A stretch of 64,000 bases of DNA from NCBI GenBank assembly GCA_015178975.1, contig WHVD01000018.1:846001-910000 (forward strand), given 5' to 3'. Below, piece after piece: positions 22,818-35,005 of this stretch (position 1 is its first letter; every line of letters begins with the position of its first letter). The DNA comes from Hysterangium stoloniferum (lineage: Eukaryota > Basidiomycota > Agaricomycetes > Hysterangiales > Hysterangiaceae). Both the position numbers and the translations under genes were made by a program. Under the pieces are notes generated by a model, which saw only the letters and a list, made by a program, of their open reading frames with translations, was not told the origin of the DNA and did not search any database.

Positions 22818-23190
22818 TAAGGCTGTTGGTATCAGCCTCACTCGGTCGGTAGCAGACAGGACTAGGTTTCTCTGTTGAGTATTCACAGCTGGTGTAAGAT
22901 ACAAAAATATTGATCTCTACTCATAATTATCCTTGATCAAGAGTTATATACCTTCTATGGGCATCTGATACTGGCATGATGGACCCAGGGTAATTGGGAC
23001 TGTTCTGTAGGTTAGGAAACAGAGGGTGGTCCAGTTGAATTAAGAGGCAGTCTGATGGATGGAAAGGAGGGTTGTGTGAGTCCATGTGGAACTGATCGAT
23101 GATGGGTGCTTGTGGTAAGACAACCAGGATTACATTCTCCAACTCCTCAAACCTTGGGATGCCTCCAATGGGAACTGATAATATAAATTG
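22818..23190. repeat. Piece of a dispersed LTR-like repeat
   Basis: TGTAAGGCTGTTGGTATCAG... CACTCGGTC ... GACAGGACTA is shared with the inside of the solo LTR 36345-37046 (at 36374). The rest shows no gene. Confidence 0.5.
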
Positions 23191-23198
23191 TTGATAAA

Positions 23199-23395
23199 TA
23201 TCCTAGATGCAAATACAAACTGCCAGGATCATTAATTCAAGTGGAATGTGAACCATTCTCCAATGAGGCTTCAATAGCTATCAAGCAAAATACCACTCTC
23301 ATCCCAAAGTTTTGTACCAACTATTTCTCTGTCTTTGGACCCTGGAGCTCAAGTGCTAACAATGCCAATGTGAAGGGCACCAATTCTGGAAGGAA
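23199..23395 (+). pseudogene. Second fragment of the glycoprotein gene
   Basis: Encodes ECEPFSNEASIAIKQN, nearly identical to CEPFSNEASIAIEQN in the copy at 21350. The upstream codons (ILDAN) are one base out of frame with it. Only about 65 codons are left. A broken paralogue. Confidence 0.6.
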
Positions 23396-23699
23396 ATTTA
23401 ATTATTTATTGTATTATATTTTCTTCAATTTTTTCCTATTTTTCTATTATTTTTATAACCAAGATATTCTTCAAATATCCATTAGTTCAGTCTATGTATG
23501 CTATATATGTATGTGTTATCAGCCAAGGAAGGTGACACTGCAAAATTACAACTGGGCTCCTCGATGTCTAACCCAACATGACCCTCCTGGAATGTGAACA
23601 CACTGGATCTGTGTCTCATGGGGATGACTTCGACTGTAGTGAAAACGTAGGAAAGATCATCCCACTATGTGACAAAAGAGGACATTTCAAAGTCAAAGA

Positions 23700-24180
23700 A
23701 ACACTTTGGATCGTCTTTTGGGGGAGATCTGCTATGTGACAGTCACCTATCGTTCCTCACGGATCCCCACCTTTCTATATTATATTCCCGTTTCAGAATA
23801 TTGTCTCCCCGATATGTCTTATTGTATTCCCATTTTAGAATACTCCTACTTCTGTCTTATTATGGTCTCAGTTTGTAGTACAATAACGAGAAGACTTATA
23901 TTAGTTTCCGCAAATTTGTACTTTACCTTAGATCTGATATCAACTTAGTTTCTTATTCCTTCTTCCGTCTTTCTGTACGCTCAATATTCGGAACTCTTTG
24001 GAACTCTGAATATCCATATCTTCCATCGTAAGTCTCACTTCTGAAATTAAGGACTTTGAGCGTTTGCGTAGAGGCACAGCACATAAGCTGAAGCCAACAT
24101 CCTGACCCTATCCAATAGTTCCCAACTTCCCAGTGACTTTCTGATAGTTCCGGAATAAGTTCCCAACACAGCACTTAACA
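23700..24180 (+). mobile_element. LTR remnant, family B related
   Basis: Shares AGGCACAGCACATAAGCTGA with the family-B LTR ends and terminates CACTTAACA at 24180. The left limit is uncertain (TGTGAC near 23668 or 23735). Confidence 0.45.
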
Positions 24181-25215
24181 TTTTTGCCCGGGATGATCTG
24201 AGCAAGTGAATATCTAATATTAATTATTTCCCCTTTGTTTTGCTTTTTCAAAGCCCAAGTCTTCTCGCACACTTCATATCCTTTGAGAAGGCTATTATTT
24301 GGGGGCAGTGGTTTATGCAAACGATGCTTTGATGCAGTCTCTTCAAAGTCTAATGTACGCTGAGTCAGGAATTCTGCAAGATCATCTATATCTATCAGTA
24401 AATGGCAAATTCAACAGTGTTGCATAATATAGTATGAGAACATACCTTCAGATAAATGGGGCCCTAAAATTTATAAGCTCATTGAACAATGCAAATAATT
24501 CTCAGAAGAAACACACTTTTGTCTGCTTTATCTACACAAAAACCACAAATGGGTTCAGTCAAAAATGCATAAATTACACCACATCCATCACATTGTGGCT
24601 TTGCCTGTTTTTTTTCTATCATTTATTAATCTCATAAATGATTAGTACTGAACTCACTAGTATAATTTTTTTTTCAGGTTCAGAAGGGTTTTGATCAAGT
24701 TTGTAACATCAACCACACAAGACTTTCTCTTCGAAATTAGGAAACTTTTTAGAACAGCCTGAACAATGAGGCATAGCAAGCAGATTAACAGATAGGCTGT
24801 CAATATTTTAGAGGAAGTCCTACAAATTACATATATATTTACTATCACATAATTTAATTTTTAGGCTCCAAATTTTGTAGAAAGTACTAGTAAATTCCCT
24901 AATTTTATTTAAAACTGCCAAATTACATTTACTGCAGTAATGTGTTTCATGTATTTAATGGCAGTGAGTGCAGTGGGACATATGGATCTACACCGGGGGG
25001 GGACCTGACCAGTGTACAGGTTCTTTTCGTTGAACTCGACCTGGCTGGGAATGGCTGGCTTACCCAAAACGGCAAGCGTGGGGCTGACGTATCCCCATGG
25101 CACTAGCGCTAATCTCAAACCTAAATTCAAAATTCAAAATTCAAAAAGAAAATAGACCTGATACAGTTGGGACACCGTAAGCGGAGTCTAAAGTATTGTA
25201 AGTCCAAAATCGGAG
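24181..25215. other. No gene recognised
   Basis: AT-rich sequence with scattered short ORFs and no conserved motif. A GC-richer patch at 24970-25120 carries a run of G (GGGGGGGACC) but forms no feature I can name. Confidence 0.3.
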
Positions 25216-25219
25216 ACTC

Positions 25220-25390
25220 AATATAAACGGTGTAGTATAAGGGGCGGTAATTCACTATCGCTTATTGTTACTACGGGAGACAATGCACAAAGGCTGTAGT
25301 ATAAGGGGCGTAGGTTCGCTGCCCTGTATTTACTACCTGGGAGGCAATGCAGAAACGCCGTAGTATAAGAAGTGTAGAATAGGTGGGATT
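25220..25390 (+). repeat. Three imperfect direct repeats of about 80 bp
   Basis: The core GTAGTATAAGGGGCG recurs at about 25230, 25295 and, shortened, 25360, each time followed by a conserved GGGAG(A/G)CAATGC block in the first two. This lies about 270 bp upstream of the gene at 25657. Confidence 0.55.
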
Positions 25391-25656
25391 CTTATGCTAC
25401 TTATTAACCCCTGACGACTCTCTTGGTCGCGATCTTATAGGAGACTTGAAAATATTCTTTAATTCCTGCTGGGTTGAGGGACAGAATACTGATACTCGTG
25501 CCCTTCCGACTGAATATTTTAGCTGAATAAGGGTGAGTCTTATCCAAATAACACGTCTAGCTTCTGAAAGCTATGGGGGGCACGAATTAACGAAACTGGA
25601 CGCCATAGTGTCTAAATTACGAAACAAAGAATCCCAGTGATAGTAACAGGAGAGGA

Positions 25657-27440
25657 ATGAACTTTTCGCGCAGAAATATTCCTCCTGGTTGGTATTTGCA
25701 CATACATCCACAAGGCAGTCCTTACTTCTCAAACGATACATGGCGTGTCGTCACTTCCAACGATATAACAAACGTCCAAATTAGGGAAGCGTTTGAAGAT
25801 CTCTTCACGAAGTTTCTGGAAAAATTTGGCAGGCATCTTGAGCTTCTCGCAGATTACGAGGTTTCTATGCAGATCGACGAGGATACACTTGACAATTATC
25901 AGTACCATGTCATGGACCATCAGACGAGAAGAGTTATAACGTTCCCAAGAGGTGAGTTCATACTACTCTCGGTTGCGTGCTTGTCAAATTTTGAACATTT
26001 CAAATTTAGGCGAGTGGAACGAACATGATGAGGTTCCTTACTGGAGTTGCTTTAGCGAATACCCCATGCATCACCATCTTCCTCCTGCTGCTGAACTTGA
26101 TATGGTCACATCATTAGTCTATTTTAGTTCAGGTAAATACCTCGATTATGAGCTTTACTTTCATCGTTGATAGCTGTGTGTTACAGAATACATTTTAGGA
26201 AACCGAAAGACGACGACCCCGTTTTCACTGGAAGTCGGGCTAAAATTCATATCTTTGTTGAAAACATTCCGGCAACGTGAGGGTCAAACAGCTCGATCTG
26301 CTGCATATGACTGATTTTTATTCCTTTGTAGAAACTTCTGAAGCCACCATCAGAACTTCCCAAGGCGTTGGTTCACGAAGATGGTTCGTCAGTTATGTCA
26401 TGACGGACATTAGTGTTGCTCGGCAGAAGTATCACTATGGAGAGACAAGAGCAAAAATTGCGGTGTGCTCTTCTCTGGCGGTTGTGACCAGCTGGAAGCG
26501 GCATCTACTGAACTTCTGCCTTATTATCTTGTGTTTTGGCACACACGAGCGGTACCAAAGACGGTTTGGGCGTACACACACCACCGGAGGACTCAATATA
26601 TTGACATTCCAGAAATCGCTACATGGCACGTTACAGGAATGGAGCGGTGGGCTCTTTCTCAAAGGATATTTTACCAACAACTGACTTCTTTCCTCGCGTT
26701 TCATAGATTCCAATCTAGTTGTGCGTGGCGTGAATTTTTAGAAAATTTTGAATATGAGATTCTGATGGTTATGCACACTAGGGAGCGGTGTTGATATCGT
26801 AAGATGCTCACGTTTTCGTCCTCCAGGGCATTTCTGATCGAGCGGACTTAAATTTTAGTGCCAATATAGGGTTTCTTGCCATACCTGTAGGTTATCTCTC
26901 CAATTTATGAATGGTGAGTAACATATGTACCGATTAGAACCTTCTAAAGCTGCAACGGATCATCGTGCTCATCTCCACGTGCTTCTCCGTGACCAGTATT
27001 GTTGTGGGTATGTACCTTGTTTGGAAGCACAGACCTAGAATGAAAGCGGACATCGATGATACCGTGAGATACCTTCTCAGCGGCCTGATATGGTAATTAC
27101 TAACGTCTAGATAGTGGCTATATTTACATCATGCAACGGGAGATTCAACCAATATTACCCTCACAGGCATATTTCTTTGTATGCCACTGGTCTTCCTACT
27201 GTGGTCCCTTGTTACGTTTGCTTTGGCCATATCATTATATTTCGCTCAAACCCCTCTCTGACAATATTGATTATCGCAATCTTTAGGACATTCTACACAT
27301 GAAATATTTGCATTTTTTTTATCACACTGTTTGTACTAACAGCGGGCAATCGTCTATGGCCTTCCAAATGCTTCCTATGCCGATTCAGGGTGCGATGCGT
27401 GGGTCTGAATCTCAGTCGTATTGACTGTTATAGTATGCGC
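25657..27440 (+). CDS. WW-like/transmembrane Agaricomycete family protein, possibly degenerate
   Basis: Frame-consistent exons 25657-25951, 26010-26132, 26187-26276 and 26332-26684. The N-terminus has a WW-like segment (IPPGWYLHIHPQGSPYF ... WRVVT, residues about 8-35). The middle has LPPAAELDMVTSLVYFSSG and ARQKYHYGETRAKIA, both typical of this fungus-specific family. Downstream, in other exons, lie hydrophobic pieces that fit its membrane end: NFSANIGFLAIP (about 26855) and LVFLLWSLVTFALAISLYFA (about 27190-27250). I could not join the last part in one frame, and exon 4 runs into a stop at 26682-26684. The gene may therefore be decaying or need further introns. Function unknown. Confidence 0.6.
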
Positions 27441-28500
27441 TACATCTATCCAGCAAACATATGGTAGTAAGCGAGTCACGGACGAGAAAATTTATGGAAG
27501 GGTTCTTTTGCAGACACTTGGTTTGTCGAACTGTTCAATGTACAGCCGGAAGAATCTGCATTATTATGGCTGTGCTTCTAATGTCCACTCTTCTAATTCG
27601 GTTGTGCGGCGAATGTTCTATATTTTTGTCCGTCACCAGTCAATAAGAACAACCTCATTTAAAAACATACATCTCAAGTGTTAATGAAGCGCTTGGAAAA
27701 TTTCAGACTGAAATTTTTCTCATTTCAAAGCGAGCATTAATGATACTTATACGAATGGATCGTTTTACATATTTGTATTTCATCAGATTTATATATATAT
27801 ATATATATGGTTGGATGTTCCCTGCTTTCGACCACTGATCGGAGTGATGTTGACGATAACTGTACAGACTGAGATGGAAAAGTGTATGTGACGGTATGCC
27901 TAAATCTTGAAGCGCCTACGACCATATCGTTCTCAACTTTCCAAAAACGCGAACAAATTGTTTGTTCTTTATCATGGTTGCGGGCGTTTCAAAACTGCCA
28001 GCGATTTAGGCACGCTCGTATGTGACCTTGATTTGATACTTACACTCCGCATCGATGACTTGTATTTTAATATCCGTAGAAATAAAAGGGAAATTATTCA
28101 ATTGTTCATATATTGGAGTAGGTCTCGAGTATACTTCGTTTCAAATGTCTGGTTCACAGCCGCACAAAGAGAAATGATCAGACTCAATTGGCACACGTCT
28201 GGTCGCGGGACCTGAGAAGACGAAGCTGCTTCTTCGCACGATATTGTGGTCATTGGGAGAGACGCCGTGGATACGTGCTGCCTTGAAAGGCTGCTGTCTA
28301 ATGCAGCCTTACATTGGCATTGGTCCAGACGTTGATAGGACCAAACTGTATTCCTCGAGAACGGCGAGTACGATACACGATGATGACGGTAAATAAAACG
28401 ATTAACTAAAAATGATACTATGCGCGTCTGTGATAATGTAATCGGTATGTCGTAAGCCACCAGGCTTACATGCGCTACCACTTCAGCTCGCCGTTTTTAT
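27441..28500. other. No gene recognised; TA microsatellite
   Basis: Short ORFs without motifs. A (TA)n run lies at about 27790-27808. About 28185-28245 resembles the reverse complement of 30240-30290, upstream of the alpha/beta hydrolase gene, so this stretch may be part of the same duplication history. Confidence 0.35.
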
Positions 28501-28504
28501 TTTA

Positions 28505-29115
28505 AGACGCGCCTTCAACTCTATGTGAGGCGGACAATCTTGTACGGTGAGAAATGAGACATCTGTAGATATACGATCTCCTTATGTCTTATAATTCAGA
28601 TGCGTCTCACGTCCCTTTCGGATTTCAAGTACCAACAAGGCTCTATGTGCCTTTCTCCGATAACACCATCCCCGAAGCCGACCTTGGTCAAGTCTTTTCA
28701 AATTGGGTATCCAGTTATCTTACACACAAAGGCTTAGCATCCCGCGATGGCGACAACTTTGTTGATAAGTTGCCTGACTTGGGCAGGAAATCGACAGGGC
28801 TTTCATGGTGATGATGCAGCCGGCTTTGTTCCAGCAAACTTATACAGCCTGGTTCGATCGTTCCACAGATACAGCCTGGCCGAACCTTAAAGTTTGGGCA
28901 TTGTATGGTGATTGTTCTCCCTGGCCAATATTATTTGCGGCATGGGAAATCGAGAAGATGGACGTGCTGCGGAACAAAAAGAAGATGATGGAGCATCACG
29001 TATTGAATGACGCCAATCATTTCGTAAGTTTGCTTATGCCGAGAATTTGACGCAAATTGAACGATGACCCACCAAGGGCACTGGACGCCTTCATTTGTAT
29101 TGTCTGGAAAATTAG
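28505..29115 (+). pseudogene. Alpha/beta hydrolase pseudogene (3' copy)
   Basis: Very similar to exons 2 (end), 3 and 4 of the intact gene at 30406-31589, beginning in the RLQLYVRRTILYG stretch. It lacks the 5' part with the nucleophile elbow. About 65 bp corresponding to the SGMTEQELSSVV region are missing, which shifts the frame. The downstream flank to about 29360 also matches 31690-31860, so this was a DNA-level duplication of roughly 0.9 kb. Confidence 0.8.
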
Positions 29116-29359
29116 ATTGTCAAACCACCGTAATCCCATTAGTTCAAGTTGGCGCTATGGTAAAATGCTTAACTGGGTTTTAGCGGTCCGGTTCAGCTTC
29201 AACTACCTACCGTCGTACGCAGCGTTGCAGCAGCAGGACCGAGGATTGGGCATACTTGCAGACTACATGGTCGGAGTAATTTCAGGTGATGTCATGTAGT
29301 TAATTCAAATGAAGGTACATATTACCAATGAAGTCTGTGGCAAATATAGTACATTTTTG

Positions 29360-30124
29360 ACAAAAATTACACTTGAGGAGGGCAGCGAATGCCCTAACTG
29401 AACACATTTGCTACTAATAATTACAGGGGTATATTCAAGTAGAACACACCTCAGTCGCTGCCTAGGATGGCGATAGAAATGACTGAGATGTACGGGAATA
29501 ATTCCTCTACTCATGAAAATCGGTGAAAGCTGTGCTCATTGTGGTACGAGATCATTGTCGCTCGATGCGTTGCGATGGAAAGTCTGAAAAGGGCATAGTG
29601 TGATCAAGAGTAATGTGGTCTCTAGGTGAGTTTCCTCTGTGTCACCGAAATTTTCTCAATGTTTTCACCTGAATTTTCAATATTAAGAATTTCGGTGGTT
29701 GGGCAGTATTTGAGAAGAATTCGAACCATCTGTCTTCCTCAGTTTGTTTGAAAACAAAGTGATCACACATAGGGTGGAATGGGGGGCTCTTTGGGAAGTA
29801 TTCAGCTAATCATGTTGTGAAGTGGGTCTCTATAACAAATATAATAGCCATCGAAGATAATTAGTACTATCGATACGAAGTGCAATATCGACTGGGGTAC
29901 ATATCGGTCTGGCTGTAATTATGTCGAGTCGGAGCAATGGTAAGAGAAGGAAGTGACTGAGACCATGATAAACAAGAGAGTTGTAAGAGATATGACCGGG
30001 TTGAACGAAAAGACACCGGATACTCCGAACGAGTCGCAATCTGGAGCACGCACTGGCTCTATTAGTCTCTATTAATGTTGCCTGAGCCGTCTGGCTCACA
30101 GCCGTCACAAGGGAAAATGATCAG
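29360..30124. other. No gene recognised
   Basis: Only unmotivated short ORFs on both strands. Confidence 0.3.
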
Positions 30125-30225
30125 ATCAGTTTGAAATGACTGCAATCGGAAAATTTGAATGATTCCAATCGAATAAGTTTCCAATTGGAATAAGTTTGAA
30201 ATGGTTCCAATCGGAATAAGTTCGA
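30125..30225. repeat. Short tandem repeat, AATCGGAATAAGTTTGAAATG type
   Basis: Four to five imperfect copies of a unit of about 20-25 bp containing CCAATCGGAATAAGTT. It lies 180 bp upstream of the hydrolase start and may affect its promoter. Confidence 0.5.
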
Positions 30226-30405
30226 CGTAATTGGGCGGCAGCGGGTAGAAGAAGCACCGTCGTCTTGTCAGATTCCGGGACCCGACCGTGCACTTAGTCC
30301 GCCCCTTTTTAATTTCTTCCCATGCAGATTAAGCGTCTGTGTTGAGAGTATAAGAAGCGACGTTCTCACCACTCTGTGTTAGATCTCACTTCATTGAAGT
30401 CCCTT

Positions 30406-31589
30406 ATGCCGTCCTTGAAGCTCAGAAACTCGGAAGTGGAGTTCTCATACCTAGACAGTGGAGAACCTCAGTCAACCATATATACCACAATAGTTGTGGT
30501 GCATGGCCATTCGTTTCATAGTGGTATGAAGATCTTATCTTTTTCATAGTGTCTCTAATTTCTCGTCCAGGCATATTTCAACGTATCCTGCCTCTGGCTG
30601 CACCGAGAGGTGTGCGCATAATCGCGGTCAATCGTCGTGATTATCCTGGGTCAACCTTATTCAGTCCCGCCGAGTTAGATCAACTCAATAACGGGGAAGA
30701 GACTGGACATGCATCATTCTTGCAAGCGCGAGGTGTAGAGATGGCACTCTTTGTCACTGCTCTCATCGAGACATTGAATCTGCCAAAACCTTCGGATGAT
30801 CACACAAATGGCGGCATAGCTCTAATGGGCTGGTCTCTGGGGAACATATTACCCATTTTGATCATGAGCTCTATAGCCCTTTTACCTGTAGAGATGAAGA
30901 CGCGCCTTCAACTCTATGTGAGGCGGACAATCTTGTACGGTGAGGAATGAGACATGTAGATATACGATTTCCTCATCCTACAATTCAGATGCGCCTCACC
31001 TCCCTTTCGGATTTCAAGTACCAACAAGGCTCTATTTGCCTTTCTCCGATAACACCATCCCCGAAGCCGACCTTGGTCAGGTCTTTGGAAGTTGGGTATC
31101 CAGTTATTTTGCACACAAAGACTTAGCATCCCGTGACGCCGACAACCTTGTTGATAAGTTGCCTGACCCGAGCAAGAAATCGACAGTGTCAGGTATGACG
31201 GAGCAGGAGCTGTCATCCGTCGTCGATTTCACACCAGCTCAGCGATCGGAGAATGCTTTCATGACGACGATGCAGCCGGCTTTGTTCCGGCAAACTTGTA
31301 AAGCCTTGTTCGATCGTTCCACAGATACAGCCTGGCCGAACCTTAAAGTTTGGGTATTGTACGGTGATTGTTCTCCCTGGCCCATACTATTTGCGGCATG
31401 GGAAATCGAGAAGATGGACATGTTGCGGAACAAAAAGAGGACAATGGAGCATCGTGTATTGAATGGCGCCAATCATTTCGTAAGTTTGTCTATTCCGAAA
31501 ATTTGACGCGAATTGAAAGATGCCAACAGCCTTTCTGGGATGACCCACCAAGGGCACTGGACGCCTTCATGTATTGTCTAGAAAATTAA
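30406..31589 (+). CDS. Alpha/beta hydrolase fold protein, 345 aa
   Basis: Four exons join in frame: 30406-30523, 30571-30939, 30989-31479 and 31530-31589 (stop TAA), all with canonical GT/AG. Starts MPSLKLRNSEVEFSYLDSG. VVVHGHSFHSG provides the HG oxyanion region, GWSLGN (GxSxG, about residue 137) the nucleophile serine, and GANHFPFWDDPP near the C-terminus the catalytic histidine. No signal peptide is seen, so it is probably cytosolic. Substrate unknown. The length fits single-domain hydrolases. A broken partial copy lies upstream at 28505-29115. The intact frame across four exons suggests a live gene. Confidence 0.85.
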
Positions 31590-31934
31590 GTTGTCAGACC
31601 TTTGTAATCCCATTCATTCAAAGTTGGCCTCAATAATAGAAGTGTCTGACGCCTCGGTTGAAAAATTCTTGATTGATTTTTAGAGGCCCGGCTCAGCTTT
31701 AACTACAGTCGCACAGCGTTTCAGCAGCAGACACGAGGATTGGGGAACACTTGGAGAGCACATGATCGAAGTAATTTCAGGCGTTGTCTGTTAGTTAATG
31801 CAAATGAAGATACATATTACCAATGAAATCTGTGGCAAATGTAGTGCACTTTTTTACCTGAATTTTCATATGAAAACTTCCAAGGGTGGTCACCAACGGT
31901 ATTATTTGAGCGGAGTTCGAACTATCCTTCGGTA
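31590..31934. other. Spacer shared with the upstream duplicate
   Basis: 31690-31860 matches 29190-29360 (duplicated 3' flank of the hydrolase). It also contains the promoter region of the SNARE gene. Confidence 0.5.
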
Positions 31935-32375
31935 ATGTCTTCCTCCAGAGCCGCTGACACCTACGAAGCTCAAAATAACCAGGAGCTCGAATCACTACAT
32001 ACAAAGCTTCGAACACTGAGAGGTGTAAGTGGAAATCTCATTATAAAAGATGTTCTTTTGATCTCGGTGGCAGGTGACAACCGATATCTACGATGATGTC
32101 GAGCGGCAGAATGTCACGCTAGACGAGACAGTGAGTCCTCTTCGGTCTCAATTTCTGCCTGTGCACATTCATATGTGTACGTGGTATAGGGCAATTCATT
32201 TAGTACCTTCGCTGGGTCTCTTGCCCAGTCTTCACGACGTGCTGCAAGTGCCTTTGGGCCCGAAGGGTCCCTTCGGAAATACCGCCTCCTTGTACAGGTC
32301 GTTGGAGCTATCGTTGCCTTTTGGTTTGGTTGGCATGTTGTGAATTGGATATTTTCTTGGTTCAGACCGAGTTGA
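31935..32375 (+). CDS. Bet1/Sft1-like Qc-SNARE, 110 aa
   Basis: Three exons: 31935-32024, 32074-32130 and 32190-32375, all phase 0. Starts MSSSRAADTYEAQNNQELES. The QNN and LHTKLRTLRG lead-in and DIYDDVERQNVTLDET form the amphipathic SNARE helix, with the Gln of ERQN in the likely zero layer. Exon 3 continues GNSFSTFAGSL, and the protein ends in a single membrane anchor (VVGAIVAFWFGWHVVNWIF). Size, layout and C-terminal anchor fit Bet1/Sft1 proteins, which act in ER-Golgi or intra-Golgi vesicle fusion. The choice between Bet1 and Sft1 is not possible by eye. A conserved housekeeping gene with no sign of damage. Confidence 0.85.
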
Positions 32376-33297
32376 GGATGACTGGGGAGGGAGTTTAGCT
32401 CATGAGGAAGGCAGACTGATTGTTTTCCATACACCGCTGGTACGGCCTCGTTATAATAATTATATATTAACTCTATTATACTATTGACGTGATGATCTTG
32501 TTTTTAAAAATTTCCGCTCCCTCAGGGCTCAGGGTTCTTTGAAAGGTTGTATAATCACGCCGAAAATGCACTTTTGGACGTATGGAAGATAAGTTCTCGC
32601 AGACACATGAAATGGAGTAATCTTAGAACGGGGTCTCACTATACTGCATTCTCTATTGCTTGGCTTTGAACTTATTGGTCATTGGTCATTGACACTGTTC
32701 CCAGACTGTATACCGCCCTGTTATTGCCTGTCAGATGTATCCAAAATGTCTATGCATATGAAGGCACATATTAAGGTGGACCCGCCACGTTATGTTGAGA
32801 CCCTTGAAATCTCTCAAAAACTCAGAAGCTAAAACTTAAGTTGTTGATAAAATTGCTCAATAAGTCACATTACTCAGTCCTTTTGGAAATTCACTGATAG
32901 TATTATATAGCAAAATTGCCCCCCTTTTTTGTAATTCCCTCCATCTGACAATGTCCTCCAGTAATTGTGTAGTTGTATATAATCATCTAGTAATGCTGTC
33001 TTAATTTAATCTTAACCACCCTCTTGTATGGATTTATGGAGAGAGAGACAGAGATGTTCAATAAGGTGCTAGCGCCAGATTCATGGAACTACTCGGAGAT
33101 CTCGTTTATTGGTAATTGCAATATCAAAGTATAGACGATGTTCAAATAATTGCAATCAGGTAGTGGCCTGAGTAAATTAATAATTTACGGTGAGCAACAT
33201 CCTGTTGCTGTACTTCCTCATGACATCACTCATAGTCGTTCTGTACCGTAGTTGACCACACCGCTGTAGCCCCTTCAGCTGATCGAAAGTTCGCACT
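32376..33297. other. No gene recognised
   Basis: Intergenic sequence with a TTGGTCATTGGTCATTG direct duplication near 32670. No supported ORF. Confidence 0.3.
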
Positions 33298-34204
33298 TTG
33301 AGTATATCAGGATTGGAGGCTAAGTTCTTATGTGGGGCAGATTATATTATGATGCCCATGGTTGAGTTTTCTATCTTAGAGGAGAGCCAATGGGGGCAAA
33401 AGATTGTGCTATGGGGAATGCATTTCTTTTGGGGGATCCGGGGATCCCCATACACTTCGGGTTCCGGCCAAGCATCTCGGTGCCCCCCCTGAATGGGGCA
33501 CTTGTGAAAAACATTTTAATGCCTCAAAGAAATATGTTCCGCCAAAGACACTATATTATTATGTCTACACGGGTGATCCAAATATAATGTTTCAAAGCTT
33601 TTTCCATAGGTATTCTGAGATTGAGAATCCAGTACTCATCACTGTGTCCAGATTCAGTATATACATGAGCAATGGAACTCATAGGGACAAAAGGCTAGAG
33701 GAACCGGAAGAATGCTATTCATTGTATTGGCAATGCATTGTTCATATCATTCAGGGCAATCAAGTGTTGGAATCTCAATTCTGAACAATCTGCAACTCAC
33801 CCATTGCAAGAAATTTTTGTTATTTATTTATTTGGCTGTTGGGGATATTTCTTGTTTCAATCAGGATGTGGTTTAAGCCTGGCTCCACCCTGCACTTTCA
33901 TCCATTTGGTTGTGACTCTGCGGGAAAATGTTTCAGGCCCCAAATGGGTAGGAGTGTAAGTCCGGTACAAATATCAATAGTTTTTACCTGCTTGTTAACC
34001 CCCCCCCCAAAAAAAAAACCATTAGCCTACCCCTCCCCCCTCCCCTCCTCACATCTCCATCTATCCATCATCACTGTCCATCATTCCATATATGCCTCTG
34101 TTTTATGTATACTCCCATAATGAATATATTATTTCAGCCATCCATGACACAGTGGGAGACTAAGCCTGACAGACTTGAGAAAAGACATGTCAATGAGGGG
34201 GTAC
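33298..34204 (+). mobile_element. Probable 3' end of an LTR element body (fossil)
   Basis: Overlapping short frames (for example HFNASKKYVPPKTLYYYV near 33500) with no recognised domain lead to a purine-rich tract (ATGAGGGGG) immediately before an LTR start at 34205. This is the position expected for an element's 3' end. Broken; several breaks. Confidence 0.35.
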
Positions 34205-34821
34205 TGTAAGACCTGTGCCTGGACTCCACCTGGGACCTGACCCTTTCTTACCATCATCTCCCACTTCAACTCCAATCACTTTCTCAAGTCATTTTCCCTC
34301 CACTCTGGAATCTGGAGTTCCTCTGAGAAAATGTTCATCTCACTTACCCTGTCTCAGAACCCGAGGCCCCTCTGACAATATGCTGGTCACCAATATTTCC
34401 TTTTACGCCAATCCTTTCTCTCTAGTTTAGGACTACCTCCACTGTACCTCACTACTAGATGCAATTGTCCATGTCTTTGTTCTTGCTTTTAGTCTACATT
34501 TAGTCTCCTGATTTGTAGAAGCTACACCTGCCCTTAGTATACAGTAAATACTGTGATGTAAAGTAGCTGCACTTCAGTTCAAATATCAACTTTGAATCTG
34601 ATTTCATTCTCAGTCTACTCTAGTCTTAGTCTCTGCCTTTTTGTTTGAAAATATGCTAAGTCTTTGTCTGTCCAAAAACAGGACACTGACAGTTCTACAA
34701 GGGCACAGCACATACAGTAAGCTGAAGCCATAGTCCTATCCATCCTCAGCAGACCCCATGGCTTTCCCAGTACTTCATTCTGCAGCCTGTCAGGAGCCCC
34801 TGGGAAACTCAGTCCTTAACA
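34205..34821 (+). mobile_element. LTR, family B related
   Basis: Starts TGTAAGACCTGTGCC after a purine tract and ends AGTCCTTAACA. Contains AAGGGCACAGCACATA...AAGCTGAAGCC, shared with the solo LTR at 12994. No matching target duplication was found, so it is more likely an element's 3' LTR than a solo LTR. Confidence 0.6.
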
Positions 34822-34953
34822 GCCCATAATCTCCAACTATTATTAATACATCATTCTCAAGTATGTCCATTCAGTTATTACACAACATGAATGGTATAAC
34901 ATGGTTAGAAGTACTGGCAATAGAAGGTAGGTATAGTATTTATGTCATCAATA

Positions 34954-35005
34954 GCAAATGGCACAGATTCAAGAGCAGTACAAACTTAGTGACTTGGAAT
35001 TGTGA
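34954..35005 (+). pseudogene. Fragment of a terpene synthase last exon
   Basis: ATGGCACAGATTCAAGAGCA... GACTTGGAATTGTGA is about 85% identical to the last exon of the terpene synthase at 56617-56668. It would read QIQEQYKLSDLEL before the stop, against MIQERYKLNDLEL there. It is preceded by an intron-like end (GTAGGT ... AATAG). No other synthase exon was found nearby. It lies 130 bp downstream of an LTR. Confidence 0.65.

Noticed and set aside
24960-25120. Structured RNA candidate in the GC-richer patch
   Set aside because: No A/B boxes, no recognisable stem set; only a G run.
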